This document shows positions 39,555-48,663 of a stretch of 64,000 nucleotides of DNA, piece after piece. The position numbers were made by a program, and so were the translations under genes. Each line of letters starts with the position of its first letter. Position 1 is the stretch's first letter. The notes beneath the pieces were generated by a model. It saw only the letters and a program-made list of their open reading frames with translations, had not been told where the DNA came from and ran no database searches. The stretch is taken from the NCBI RefSeq assembly GCF_002007115.1, contig NZ_MVAD01000001.1, positions 3,286,001-3,350,000 on the forward strand, written 5' to 3'. This stretch comes from Massilia sp. KIM (GTDB lineage: Bacteria; Pseudomonadota; Gammaproteobacteria; Burkholderiales; Burkholderiaceae_D).

Positions 39555-40963
39555 TCACCCCGCACAAGGGCCGCCTGCTGGCGGCCAGCCTGGGGGCGGC
39601 GCTGCTGGCCGCCTGCGCCGGCCCGGCCCCGGTGAAGAAATTCGAGCCGGCCTTGCCGCCCGGCTTCGTCAACGCTCCCGAGACCAGCGGCACGGCCGAA
39701 CCGGTGGGCAGCTTCTGGACCGGCTTCCAGGACGCCCAGCTGGACAGCCTGGTGGCGCGCGCCCTGCAGGCCAACACCGACGTGCGCAGCGCCGCCGCCA
39801 ACCTGCGCGAGGCGCGCGCCCTCAACCGCGCGGCCGACGCCGCCCTCTTCCCCTCGGTCGGCCTGGGGGTGGACGCGGCGCGCATCCGCGCCCAGGACGA
39901 CGCCGGCGTGCCGGTCACCCGCAAGGCCTACGGCGTGGGCCTGGACCTGCTGTGGGAGCTCGACCTGTTCGGCGGCCTGCGCGACGCCCGCAGCGCCGCC
40001 CGCTACGGGGTGCAGGCCACGGCCGAAGGCGTGCGCGCGGCCCAGGTCAGCGTGGTGGCCGAAGTGGCGCGCAACTACTTCGAGCTGCGCGGCCTGCAGG
40101 AACAGCTGCGCGTGGCCCAGGCCTCGCTCGAGACCCAGCGCCAGGCGCTCGAACTGGTCGAAGCGCGCCTGGACGCCGGACGCGGCACCGCGCTCGACAC
40201 CGAAAGGGCGCGCGCCCTGGTGCAATCCACCGCCGCCAACGTGCCGGCGCTGGAAGCGGCCCTGATCCGCACCCGGCACCGCATCGCCGTCCTGTGCGGC
40301 CTGGTCCCGACCGCGCTCGACGCCGAGCTGGCCGCCCAGCAGCCCCTCCCCGGCCTGAAGGCGGTCGAGCTGGCGGCGGTCGGCTCGCCGGCCTCGCTGC
40401 TGCGCCGCCGGCCCGACATCCTGGCGGCCGAGGCCCAGGCTGCGGCGGCGGCGGCCCAGGTGGGCGTGGCGCGCAGCGCCCTGTTCCCGCGCGTGACCCT
40501 GGGCGGCACCGTGGGCCAGAATGCGGCGCGCATCGGCGACCTGGGCGACGGCGCCTCCTACGCCTACAACCTGGGCGCCAGCCTGACCTGGACCCTGCTC
40601 GACTTCGGACGCCTGCGCGCCCAGGTGGCGGCGGCCGACGCGCGCAGCGAGGCGGCCATGCTGGCCTACGAGCGCACCGTGCTGGCCGCCCTGGAAGAGA
40701 CCGAGGGCGCGCTGGCGGCCTATACCCGCAGCCAGCGCCAGGCCGGCCTGCTGTTCGAGGCCGCGCGCGCCTCCGAGCAGGCGGCCCTGATCGCGCGCGA
40801 GCGCTTCGCGGTGGGCTCGACCGACTTCCTGACGGTGCTCGACGCCGAGCGCGAACTGCTGTCCGCGCGCGACCGCCTGGCGCAGTCCCAGACCGGGGCC
40901 GCCACCTCGCTGGTGGGCGTGTACAAGGCGCTGGGCGGAGGCTGGAGCGCGGCGACGCCCTGA
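39551..40963 (+). CDS. Outer-membrane efflux lipoprotein (OprM/NodT family)
   Basis: The exit duct of the RND pump. The signal peptide ends at lipobox LLAAC (Cys22). Two TolC-like repeats follow, each with long helices (VARALQANTDVRSAAANLREARALNRAA; ARSALFPRVTLGGTVGQN), and the conserved LRRRPDILAAEAQ block near 290. Its 470 residues are normal. The start overlaps the permease stop by four bases (ATGA), so it is coupled. A hairpin terminator follows. Confidence 0.94.
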   Translation: MITPHKGRLLAASLGAALLAACAGPAPVKKFEPALPPGFVNAPETSGTAEPVGSFWTGFQDAQLDSLVARALQANTDVRSAAANLREARALNRAADAALFPSVGLGVDAARIRAQDDAGVPVTRKAYGVGLDLLWELDLFGGLRDARSAARYGVQATAEGVRAAQVSVVAEVARNYFELRGLQEQLRVAQASLETQRQALELVEARLDAGRGTALDTERARALVQSTAANVPALEAALIRTRHRIAVLCGLVPTALDAELAAQQPLPGLKAVELAAVGSPASLLRRRPDILAAEAQAAAAAAQVGVARSALFPRVTLGGTVGQNAARIGDLGDGASYAYNLGASLTWTLLDFGRLRAQVAAADARSEAAMLAYERTVLAALEETEGALAAYTRSQRQAGLLFEAARASEQAALIARERFAVGSTDFLTVLDAERELLSARDRLAQSQTGAATSLVGVYKALGGGWSAATP

Positions 40964-41002
40964 GCCGGGAGGCGAGGCTTACCCCGCCCGCATGATCGGC
41001 GC

Positions 41003-41031
41003 CGGCGCCGCTCCCGGCGGCGCCGTTGTTT
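41003..41031 (+). terminator. Intrinsic terminator of the RND operon
   Basis: Arms CGGCGCCG (41003–41010) and CGGCGCCG (41018–41025, self-complementary) with a seven-base loop, followed by TTGTTT. It lies 40 bases after the operon's last stop. Confidence 0.6.
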
Positions 41032-41072
41032 GCTATGGTGGAGTCCTGTGAAACACATCAGGAGTACGGAAG

Positions 41073-42083
41073 GTGAAGCCCAATCTGGAAGTCGTGCACG
41101 GCGGCGCCGGCAGCGGCGGCGCGCGCCAGCGCTGCCCCAGCTGCGAGGCCTTCGCCCCCGATGCCTATTGCCCCAAGTGCGGTGAAGCCACCCGGGTCCA
41201 CGCCGCCTCCGCCTCGGAGTTCGTCCACGAATTCATCGGCCACTACGTCGCCCTCGAAGGCAAGCTGTGGTCCACCCTGCGCCTGCTGCTGAGCAGGCCG
41301 GGCCAGCTGACGGCGGAATTCCTGCGCGGGCGGCGCGTCCCCTATGTCAACCCGCTGCGCCTCTACCTGAGCCTGAGCCTGATCGTGTTCGCGCTGATCA
41401 AGCTCAATGGCGTCGAGCTGCCCCAGCTGACCCTGGACGAGCGCTCGGCCGGCGTGGCCTACACCCACCGCTTCCCCGATCCGGCCTACCCGGGCAAGTT
41501 CGGCAGCGCGACCCTGCATTTCAAGGCGAGCGAAACGAGCGGCGCCCGGATGCACGAGCTGCAGGCGGCGATCGACCTGCTGGGACGCGTCGACGCCCGC
41601 TGGCCGGACGGCGTGCGCCGCTTCATGCAGCTCGCGCCGCAGGAACAGGCGCGGATCCTGAACGCCGGCTTCCTGTCCAACCTGCCCTACATGCTGATCG
41701 GCGCGCTGCCGCTGTTCGCGCTCTACCTGAAGCTGATCTACTGGCGCGCCGGTCGGCGCTATGGCGAGCACCTGGTGTTCGCGCTGCATACCAGCGCCTT
41801 CGTGTTCCTGCTCGCCAGCCTCATGATCCTCATTCCCGGCAACGCCGCCTGGCTCATGATCTGCCTGTACGAGAGCAAGCGCGCGCTGATCTCGGCCTGG
41901 GACTGGCTGCAGCTGCTGCCGCTGGCCTGGTCCCTGGCCTATCTGCCGGCGGCGCTGCGGCGCGTGTACGGCGGCGGCCTGGCGGCCAGCTGGCTGAGGG
42001 CGCTGCTGCTGGCCTGCGTGCACCTGGGCGTGATCGCGGCGCTGATCGTCGGCGCCGAGCTGCTGTCCATCCTCAGGCACTGA
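41073..42083 (+). CDS. DUF3667 membrane protein with N-terminal zinc-ribbon
   Basis: A 336-residue protein of unknown role. Four cysteines as CPSC (21–24) and CPKC (33–36) form a likely zinc ribbon, followed by the DUF3667 signature (FIGHYVALEGKLWSTLRLLL, VPYVNPLRLYLSLSL) and four or five membrane helices, the first near residue 95 and the rest between 205 and 335. The soluble segment between (110–205) is probably periplasmic. The start is GTG with GGAG eight bases before it. Its position after the RND terminator suggests an independent gene. Confidence 0.82.
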   Translation: MKPNLEVVHGGAGSGGARQRCPSCEAFAPDAYCPKCGEATRVHAASASEFVHEFIGHYVALEGKLWSTLRLLLSRPGQLTAEFLRGRRVPYVNPLRLYLSLSLIVFALIKLNGVELPQLTLDERSAGVAYTHRFPDPAYPGKFGSATLHFKASETSGARMHELQAAIDLLGRVDARWPDGVRRFMQLAPQEQARILNAGFLSNLPYMLIGALPLFALYLKLIYWRAGRRYGEHLVFALHTSAFVFLLASLMILIPGNAAWLMICLYESKRALISAWDWLQLLPLAWSLAYLPAALRRVYGGGLAASWLRALLLACVHLGVIAALIVGAELLSILRH

Positions 42084-42237
42084 TCCGCGGCGCCCGGCGG
42101 GCGGCGCCGCCGCACGCCGTGATTGGCAACCGAAGGTTGTTAGTGATATCGCCGGACACCAACTACCTGATGTGAATGCGACTCCGTAAAGTGGACCCCG
42201 TCAACCGACACAACCACCACCGAAAAGGAGAAGCATC
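42084..42237. other. Gap before the SDR gene
   Basis: 154 bases with no gene. AAAGGAG lies seven to nine bases before the 42238 ATG and is a strong ribosome site. No clear promoter or hairpin was recognised. Confidence 0.4.
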
Positions 42238-43026
42238 ATGGCAGCCATCACCACCCGCAACACCCTGTCCCAGGACCTGAACGGCCGCATCGCCGTGATC
42301 ACCGGCGCCTCGAGCGGCATGGGCCGCGCCACCGCCCTGCTGCTGGCCGCGCGCGGCGCCAGGGTCGCCCTGCTGGCGCGCCGTCTCGGCGCACTGGAAG
42401 AACTGGCGGCCGAGATCCGCGCCGCCGGCGGCCAGGCCCTGGCGATCGCCACCGACGTCACCAATCAGTCCTCGCTCGACGCCGCCGCCGCCACCGTGCA
42501 GCGCACCTGGGGCAATGTCGACCTGGTCTTCAACAACGCCGGCCTGATGCTGCCCGGCGCCATCGGCCAGCAGCCGCAGCGCGAATGGGAATCGCAGATC
42601 GACATCAACGTCGCCGGCGCCATGCGCGTGGTGCAGGCCTTCGTTCCGCAACTGGAAGCGGCAGCGAAAGAGGGCCGTCCGGCGGACCTGATCAACACCT
42701 CCTCGATCGCGGCCCAGAACCTGTTCGGCTACTTCGCGGTGTACTCGGCCACCAAGGCCTTCGTGAGCCACCTGTCGCGCACCCTGCGCATCGAGCTCGG
42801 GCCGAAGAACATCCGCGTCTCGGTGATCGAGCCGGGCATCACCGAGACCGAGCTGCAGAGTCACTTCACCTTCCAGGGCGCGATCGACTGGCTGGCCAGC
42901 GCCGCCCAGACCATCGAGTTCCTGAAGGCCGAGGACGTGGCCGAGACGGTCGGCTTCATCGTGGCCCTGCCGAAGCACGCCAACATCCAGCAGGTCGTGA
43001 TCATGCCGACCAAGGAAGGCATGTAA
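42238..43026 (+). CDS. SDR family oxidoreductase
   Basis: A 262-residue classical short-chain dehydrogenase. NAD(P) motif TGASSGMG is at residues 22–29, NNAG in FNNAGLMLPG near 102, and catalytic YSATK near 165–169. The basic residues after the first loop (LARRLGALEEL) suggest NADPH. It resembles the YdfG/clavaldehyde-type group. A strong AAGGAG ribosome site precedes it. It is convergent with a LysR-type regulator 30 bases beyond its stop; regulation by it is possible but not shown. Confidence 0.88.
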   Translation: MAAITTRNTLSQDLNGRIAVITGASSGMGRATALLLAARGARVALLARRLGALEELAAEIRAAGGQALAIATDVTNQSSLDAAAATVQRTWGNVDLVFNNAGLMLPGAIGQQPQREWESQIDINVAGAMRVVQAFVPQLEAAAKEGRPADLINTSSIAAQNLFGYFAVYSATKAFVSHLSRTLRIELGPKNIRVSVIEPGITETELQSHFTFQGAIDWLASAAQTIEFLKAEDVAETVGFIVALPKHANIQQVVIMPTKEGM

Positions 43027-43056
43027 GCAAAGCGGTTCGGGGAGAACGCGGGCGGC

Positions 43057-44025
43057 TCAGGCGGACGTCCTGGCCCGGCGCCGCCCCGCTTTCGCCAGCG
43101 CCGCCAGTTCCTGGGGCGGCAGCTGGAAATCCGGCCCGTCGCGCAGGCTGGAAACCGCGAAGTCGATGAAGCGGCGCACCCGGGCCGGCATGTCGCTGCG
43201 CTGGGCGTAGAACAGGTAAAGGCCCATGCGCTCGCTGGTGTGCTCCACCAGCAGCGGCACCAGTTCTCCCGAACGCAGGTGGGGCGTGGCGTTGATGCTG
43301 TCGATCTGGCCGATGCCCATGCCGTTCAGCACCGCCCCCATCTCGGCTTCGGGATCGCTGCAGCACACCAGGTACTGCATGTTCTGGTAGACGGTCTCGC
43401 TGCCGTCCTGGAATTCCCAGGGCATGGGGCGCGCGGCGCCGGGCTGGCGGTAGCCCACGCAGCGGTGGGCGGCAAGTTCGGCGCGCGAGGCCGGGGCGCC
43501 GTGGCGCGCCAGGTAGTCGGGCGTGGCGCACAGCACCAGCTGGATCGGGAACAGGCGCCGCGACACCACCTGGGCGGTCGGCGCGTTGCCGGCCTTGAAG
43601 CCCAGGTCGATGCGCTCGCCCACGGTGTCGGTGGGCCGGTCTTCCAGCACCAGGTCGAAGCTGACGCCCGGATGCAGGCGGCTGAACTGGGCCAGCAACG
43701 GCAACAGGACCTTGCGCCCCACCGCGCCGCCGGCGCTGATGCGCACCAGTCCCTCGTCCTCGCGCGCCGCGTTCTTCACGCGATTGAGCGCGCTGGTGAA
43801 CCCTTCCATGCTGTCCTTCACCGATTCCAGCAGGCGCTGGCCCTCCTCGGTCAGGCTGCTGCGGCGCGTCGTGCGGTGGAACAGGCGCACGCCGAGGTAC
43901 TGCTCCAGCTGGCGCACGGCCTTGCTGACCGCCTGCGGCGTGGTGCCCTGGACCTGGGCGGCCCGGTTGAAGCTGCCCAGTTCGGCGGCACGGATGAAGG
44001 TGGAGATGGCGCGCAGTTCGTCCAT
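43057..44025 (-). CDS. LysR family transcriptional regulator
   Basis: A 322-residue regulator with an N-terminal winged helix (LRAISTFIRAAELGSFNRAAQVQGTTPQAVSKAVRQLE) and a C-terminal effector-binding domain from about residue 90. The sequence is of the group that begins MDELRAISTF and often controls nearby oxidoreductases. The final residues are basic (KAGRRRARTS). It lies between the convergent SDR and gshA (same strand, 31 bases after gshA's stop). The effector is unknown. Confidence 0.9.
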   Translation of the reverse strand: MDELRAISTFIRAAELGSFNRAAQVQGTTPQAVSKAVRQLEQYLGVRLFHRTTRRSSLTEEGQRLLESVKDSMEGFTSALNRVKNAAREDEGLVRISAGGAVGRKVLLPLLAQFSRLHPGVSFDLVLEDRPTDTVGERIDLGFKAGNAPTAQVVSRRLFPIQLVLCATPDYLARHGAPASRAELAAHRCVGYRQPGAARPMPWEFQDGSETVYQNMQYLVCCSDPEAEMGAVLNGMGIGQIDSINATPHLRSGELVPLLVEHTSERMGLYLFYAQRSDMPARVRRFIDFAVSSLRDGPDFQLPPQELAALAKAGRRRARTSA

Positions 44026-44056
44026 GCGCCCGAGTATAGCCGAGCCGCCGGAAGCG

Positions 44057-45358
44057 TCAGTACACTTCCGGGTTCGGATCGGTGCGTTCGAGCTCGAGCG
44101 AGGCCGCCAGCAGGCCCAGGCGCGCCACCACGCCGTAGACGTAGAAGCGGTTCGGCGCCGCCGTGCCCGGCTTGGCCTTGAGGTCGGGCACCGCGTGCTG
44201 CTGGGCGAAGGCCAGCGGCACGTACTGGGAGCCGGGGGCGTTCAGGTTCTGGTCGACGCCGCGCTCGGCGTGCACGCGGTAGAAGCCGCCCACCACGTAG
44301 CGGTCGATCATGTAGACCACCGGCTCGGCCACCGCGTCGTTGATGCTCTCGAAGGTCGGCACGCCTTCCTGGATGATCAGGTCGGTGACCGCCACGCCGT
44401 CCTTGATGACCGACATCTTGCTGCGCTGGGCCGGGGTCAGGTCGCGCACCTCGCTGGCGTCCTTCACGGTCAGGATGCCCATGCCGTAGGTGCCGGCGTC
44501 GGGCTTCAGGATCACGAAGGGCTTCTGCTCCTTCATGCCGTATTCCTTGTACTTCTTCTTGATCTTCGAGAGCAGCATCGAGACGTTGTCGGCCAGGCAC
44601 TCGGTGCCGACGTTCTCCTGCAGGTCGACCTCGCCGCACTTGGCGTGCAGCGGGTTCACCATCCAGGGGTCGATGTCGATCAGCTTGCCGAACTTCTTGG
44701 CCACCTCGTCGAAGGCCTTGAAGTGGTTGCTCTTGCGGCGCAGCGCCCAGCCGGCGTGCAAGGGCGGCAGCAGCGACTGTTCGTGCAGGTTTTCCAGTAT
44801 CGAAGGAATGCCGGCCGACAGGTCGTTGTTGAGCAGGATGGTGCAGGGATCGAAGTCGGCCAGGCCGACGCGGCGGCCATTGGGCGAGCGCACCAGGGGC
44901 TCGATCACCAGCATGTTCCCGTCCGGCAGGGCCAGCGGAGTGGGCTCGGTGACCTCGGGCGACAGCGATCCGAAGCGCACGTGCAGGCCGGTCTGGCGGA
45001 AGATCTGCATCAGGCGCGCCACGTTCTGCAGGTACATCGGGTTGCGCGTATTCGTCTCGGGAATGAGCAGCAGGTTGCGCGCGTCCGGACAGTACTTGTC
45101 GATCGCGGCCATCGCCGCCTGCACCGTCAGCGGCAGCATTTCCGTTGCCAGGTTATTGAACCCGCCCGGGAACAGGTTGGTGTCCACCGGCGCCAGCTTG
45201 TAGCCCGCATTGCGCAGGTCGACCGAGCAGTAGAACGGCGGCGTATGCTCCTGCCACTCGAGGCGGAACCAGCGCTCGATGGCGGGCGTGGCCTCAAGAA
45301 TCTTCTTCTCCAGATCGAGCAATGGGCCGGTCAGGGCGGTGACGAGGTGCGGAACCAT
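44057..45358 (-). CDS. gshA: Glutamate–cysteine ligase (proteobacterial ATP-grasp-like type)
   Basis: Makes gamma-glutamylcysteine, the first step to glutathione. The sequence starts MVPHLVTALTGPLLDLEKKI and contains the marker blocks FYCSVDLRNAGYKLAPVDTNLFPGG, LIPETNTRN and VILKPDAGTYGMGIL, characteristic of the GshA group found in beta-proteobacteria and acidithiobacilli rather than E. coli GshA. The start at 45358 gives 433 residues; 40 extra codons upstream are open but unrelated. It is transcribed from the gap after the amtB terminator. Confidence 0.93.
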   Translation of the reverse strand: MVPHLVTALTGPLLDLEKKILEATPAIERWFRLEWQEHTPPFYCSVDLRNAGYKLAPVDTNLFPGGFNNLATEMLPLTVQAAMAAIDKYCPDARNLLLIPETNTRNPMYLQNVARLMQIFRQTGLHVRFGSLSPEVTEPTPLALPDGNMLVIEPLVRSPNGRRVGLADFDPCTILLNNDLSAGIPSILENLHEQSLLPPLHAGWALRRKSNHFKAFDEVAKKFGKLIDIDPWMVNPLHAKCGEVDLQENVGTECLADNVSMLLSKIKKKYKEYGMKEQKPFVILKPDAGTYGMGILTVKDASEVRDLTPAQRSKMSVIKDGVAVTDLIIQEGVPTFESINDAVAEPVVYMIDRYVVGGFYRVHAERGVDQNLNAPGSQYVPLAFAQQHAVPDLKAKPGTAAPNRFYVYGVVARLGLLAASLELERTDPNPEVY

Positions 45359-45476
45359 GAAAGTCCTTACTGTGCGCTGCTTGTTGAATTGTCGGAACCA
45401 TGATGTGGGGGCGATCCGACAGTTTAAAAGGGCCCTACCCGACAGGACAGCAGGCACATTGTCAACAATGCAATGC

Positions 45477-45501
45477 AAAAAGGCGCCCGCAGGCGCCTTT
45501 T
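45477..45501 (-). terminator. Intrinsic terminator of torF–glnK–amtB
   Basis: Read on the minus strand: stem AAAAGGCGCC, four-base loop TGCG, GGCGCC and then TTTTT. It starts about 20 bases after the amtB stop. The structure also has A and T runs on both sides, so it could work in either direction. Confidence 0.85.
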
Positions 45502-45521
45502 CTCACTACCGCCTTGCGGTA

Positions 45522-46922
45522 TCAGGAATGGTACGCCGTTTCCCCGTGGCTGGTAATGTCCAGACCTTCGCGCTCCTGGTCTTCCGGCACGCGCAGGCCG
45601 ATCACGACATCGACCAGTTTGTAGGCAATAAACGACACCACCGCCGACCACACGATCGTGATGCCCACGGCCTGGGCTTGCACCCACACCTGGTTGGCGA
45701 TCGAGAAATCGGGCGACGCCTTATTGGCGACATAGTCCCAGATGCCCTGGCCACCCAGTTGCGGCGCGGCGAACACGCCGGTCAGCAGTGCGCCCAGGAT
45801 GCCGCCCACGCCGTGCACGCCGAACACGTCCAGCGAGTCGTCGGCGCCGAGCAGGCGCTTCAGGCCCGTCACACCCCACAGGCAGATGATACCAGCCAGC
45901 AAGCCGATGACCAAGGCGCCCATCGGGCCGACGAAGCCGCAGGCCGGGGTGATCGCCACCAGGCCCGACACCGCGCCCGAGGCCGCGCCCAGCATCGAGG
46001 GACGCTTCTTGAAGATCCATTCGCCCAGCATCCAGGACACGGCGGCGGCGGCGGTCGCCAGCAGCGTATTGACGAAGGCCAGGGCGGCGATGTCGCCCGC
46101 TTCCAGGGCCGAGCCGGCGTTGAAGCCGAACCAGCCCACCCACAGCAGCGAGGCGCCGATCATGGTCAGCACCAGCGAGTGCGGGGCCATCGATTCGCGG
46201 CCGTAGCCGATGCGCTTGCCGATCACGTAGGCGCCGACCAGGCCGGCCACGGCGGCGTTGATGTGAACCACGGTGCCGCCCGCGAAGTCGAGCGCGCCCT
46301 TCTGCCACAGGAAGCCGGCGTTGCTGGTGACGGTCGCCAGGGTGGTGGCGTCGGTGATCGCGTCCGGACCGGCCCAGAACCAGACCATGTGGGCCACCGG
46401 CAGGTAGCCGAAGGTGAACCACAGCACCACGAACAGCAGCACCGCCGAGAAGCGGGCGCGCTCGGCGAAGGCGCCGACGATCAGGGCGCAGGTGATCGCC
46501 GCGAAGGTGCCCTGGAAGGCGACGAAGATGAACTCGGGGATCATCGTCTCCTTGCTGAAGGTGGCGGCCTGGCTGAAGGTGCCGGCGGCGGCGTCATAGA
46601 TGCCGTTCAGCAGCACGCGGTCGAAGCCGCCGATGAAGGCGCTGCCCTGGGTGAAGGCCAGCGAGTAGCCGTACAGGCACCACAGCACGATGATCACGGA
46701 GAACACCATGAACACCTGCATCAGGATCGACAGCATGTTCTTGGCGCGCACCAGGCCGCCGTAGAACAGGGCCAGGCCCGGGATCGACATCATGATCACC
46801 AGCAGGGTGGCGACGAACATCCAGGCGGTGTCGCCCTTGTTGATGGAGGGCGCCGCCCAGGCGGGCACGGCGGCGCCGAGGCTGAGCGCGGCGCCCAGGA
46901 TGGTGGCTAGGATTCGCTTCAT
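45522..46922 (-). CDS. amtB: Ammonium transporter AmtB
   Basis: A trimeric inner-membrane ammonium channel. A cleavable signal peptide (MKRILATILGAALSLGAAVPAWAA-like) is followed by eleven helices. The pore histidine pair appears in GYLPVAHMVW and TVVHINAAVAGLVGA; the Phe gate and CGFVGPMGALVIG block are present. The C-terminal tail (LRVPEDQEREGLDITSHGE) is the GlnK-binding segment. 466 residues. Last gene of the torF–glnK–amtB run, with the cognate P-II gene 12 bases upstream. Confidence 0.96.
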   Translation of the reverse strand: MKRILATILGAALSLGAAVPAWAAPSINKGDTAWMFVATLLVIMMSIPGLALFYGGLVRAKNMLSILMQVFMVFSVIIVLWCLYGYSLAFTQGSAFIGGFDRVLLNGIYDAAAGTFSQAATFSKETMIPEFIFVAFQGTFAAITCALIVGAFAERARFSAVLLFVVLWFTFGYLPVAHMVWFWAGPDAITDATTLATVTSNAGFLWQKGALDFAGGTVVHINAAVAGLVGAYVIGKRIGYGRESMAPHSLVLTMIGASLLWVGWFGFNAGSALEAGDIAALAFVNTLLATAAAAVSWMLGEWIFKKRPSMLGAASGAVSGLVAITPACGFVGPMGALVIGLLAGIICLWGVTGLKRLLGADDSLDVFGVHGVGGILGALLTGVFAAPQLGGQGIWDYVANKASPDFSIANQVWVQAQAVGITIVWSAVVSFIAYKLVDVVIGLRVPEDQEREGLDITSHGETAYHS

Positions 46923-46934
46923 TGATGTCCCCTC

Positions 46935-48030
<1,096 letters not shown>

Positions 48031-48116
48031 GACAAACCCCCTCGTGTTGAACGGTTGCTGCCGTTGCGGTTTACAATCCTGTTATTGCTTGCTTTGTTTG
48101 CATCCACCTTTTGTTT

Positions 48117-48132
48117 AGCAGGATGCGTGCCA
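48117..48132 (-). promoter_or_regulatory. Sigma-54 promoter of torF–glnK–amtB
   Basis: On the minus strand the element reads TGGCACGCATCCTGCT. This matches the -24/-12 consensus TGGCAC-N5-TTGCA/T closely, with the invariant GG and GC correctly spaced. It lies about 87 bases before the torF start and fits the nitrogen genes it precedes. Confidence 0.85.
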
Positions 48133-48245
48133 GCCCGTAATCAGCGTGATACGGCAGGAAACAGGCTTGTTTTTTCAGCTAGTCGCCCCACATCGGGGCT
48201 AGATGCACGACATCGTTCGCCCGGCGCGCAGGAATGCCGGACGGG

Positions 48246-48281
48246 CGCACCAAATGAGGCTGGAGCGCACCGTAATGGTGC
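48246..48281. promoter_or_regulatory. Candidate tandem NtrC-binding sites
   Basis: GCACC-GTAAT-GGTGC at 48267–48281 is a perfect dyad of the NtrC type (GCACC-N5-GGTGC), extended to GCGCACC…GGTGCGC. A weaker half-conserved copy (GCACC-AAATG-AGGCT) starts 21 bases before it, two helical turns away. The strong site is about 140 bases upstream of the sigma-54 element, a usual enhancer distance. It also lies just before the ubiK-like start. Confidence 0.7.
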
Positions 48282-48314
48282 GCGCCGGCCGCCAGACGCG
48301 AGGACAACCAGGAT

Positions 48315-48632
48315 ATGAATACTTTCTTCAACGACTTGCAGGGCAAGATCAACCAGGCGCTCGAAAGCGGACCCGCCAAGGACATCGAGCGCAACGTCAA
48401 GGCGGTGATGACCCAGGGCTTCGCCAAGCTCGACCTCGTTACCCGTGAGGAATTCGATATCCAGGCCCAGGTGCTGGCCAAGACCCGCGCCAAGCTCGAC
48501 GCGCTCGAACTGCGGGTGGCCGAGCTCGAAGCCCGCCTCGCGACCCACTCCGGCGCCGCAAGCGCTGCCGCCGGCGCCGCCGCCACCGAGACGCCGCACA
48601 TCATCACGCCGCCCAACCTCGACAAACCGTAA
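48315..48632 (+). CDS. ubiK: UbiK-type accessory factor (BMFP family)
   Basis: A 105-residue protein matching the BMFP/UbiK family, which assists aerobic ubiquinone biosynthesis with UbiJ. The N-terminus ([27 protein letters not shown]) is amphipathic, a central segment [21 protein letters not shown] leads into a coiled coil ([10 protein letters not shown], about 65–80), and the rest is an Ala-rich tail. It is divergent from torF and 31 bases before nrdJ. Assignment is by family resemblance. Confidence 0.85.
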   Translation: MNTFFNDLQGKINQALESGPAKDIERNVKAVMTQGFAKLDLVTREEFDIQAQVLAKTRAKLDALELRVAELEARLATHSGAASAAAGAAATETPHIITPPNLDKP

Positions 48633-48663
48633 GCGGCCCTGCGGCATTCATGCAGGAGCCGCC

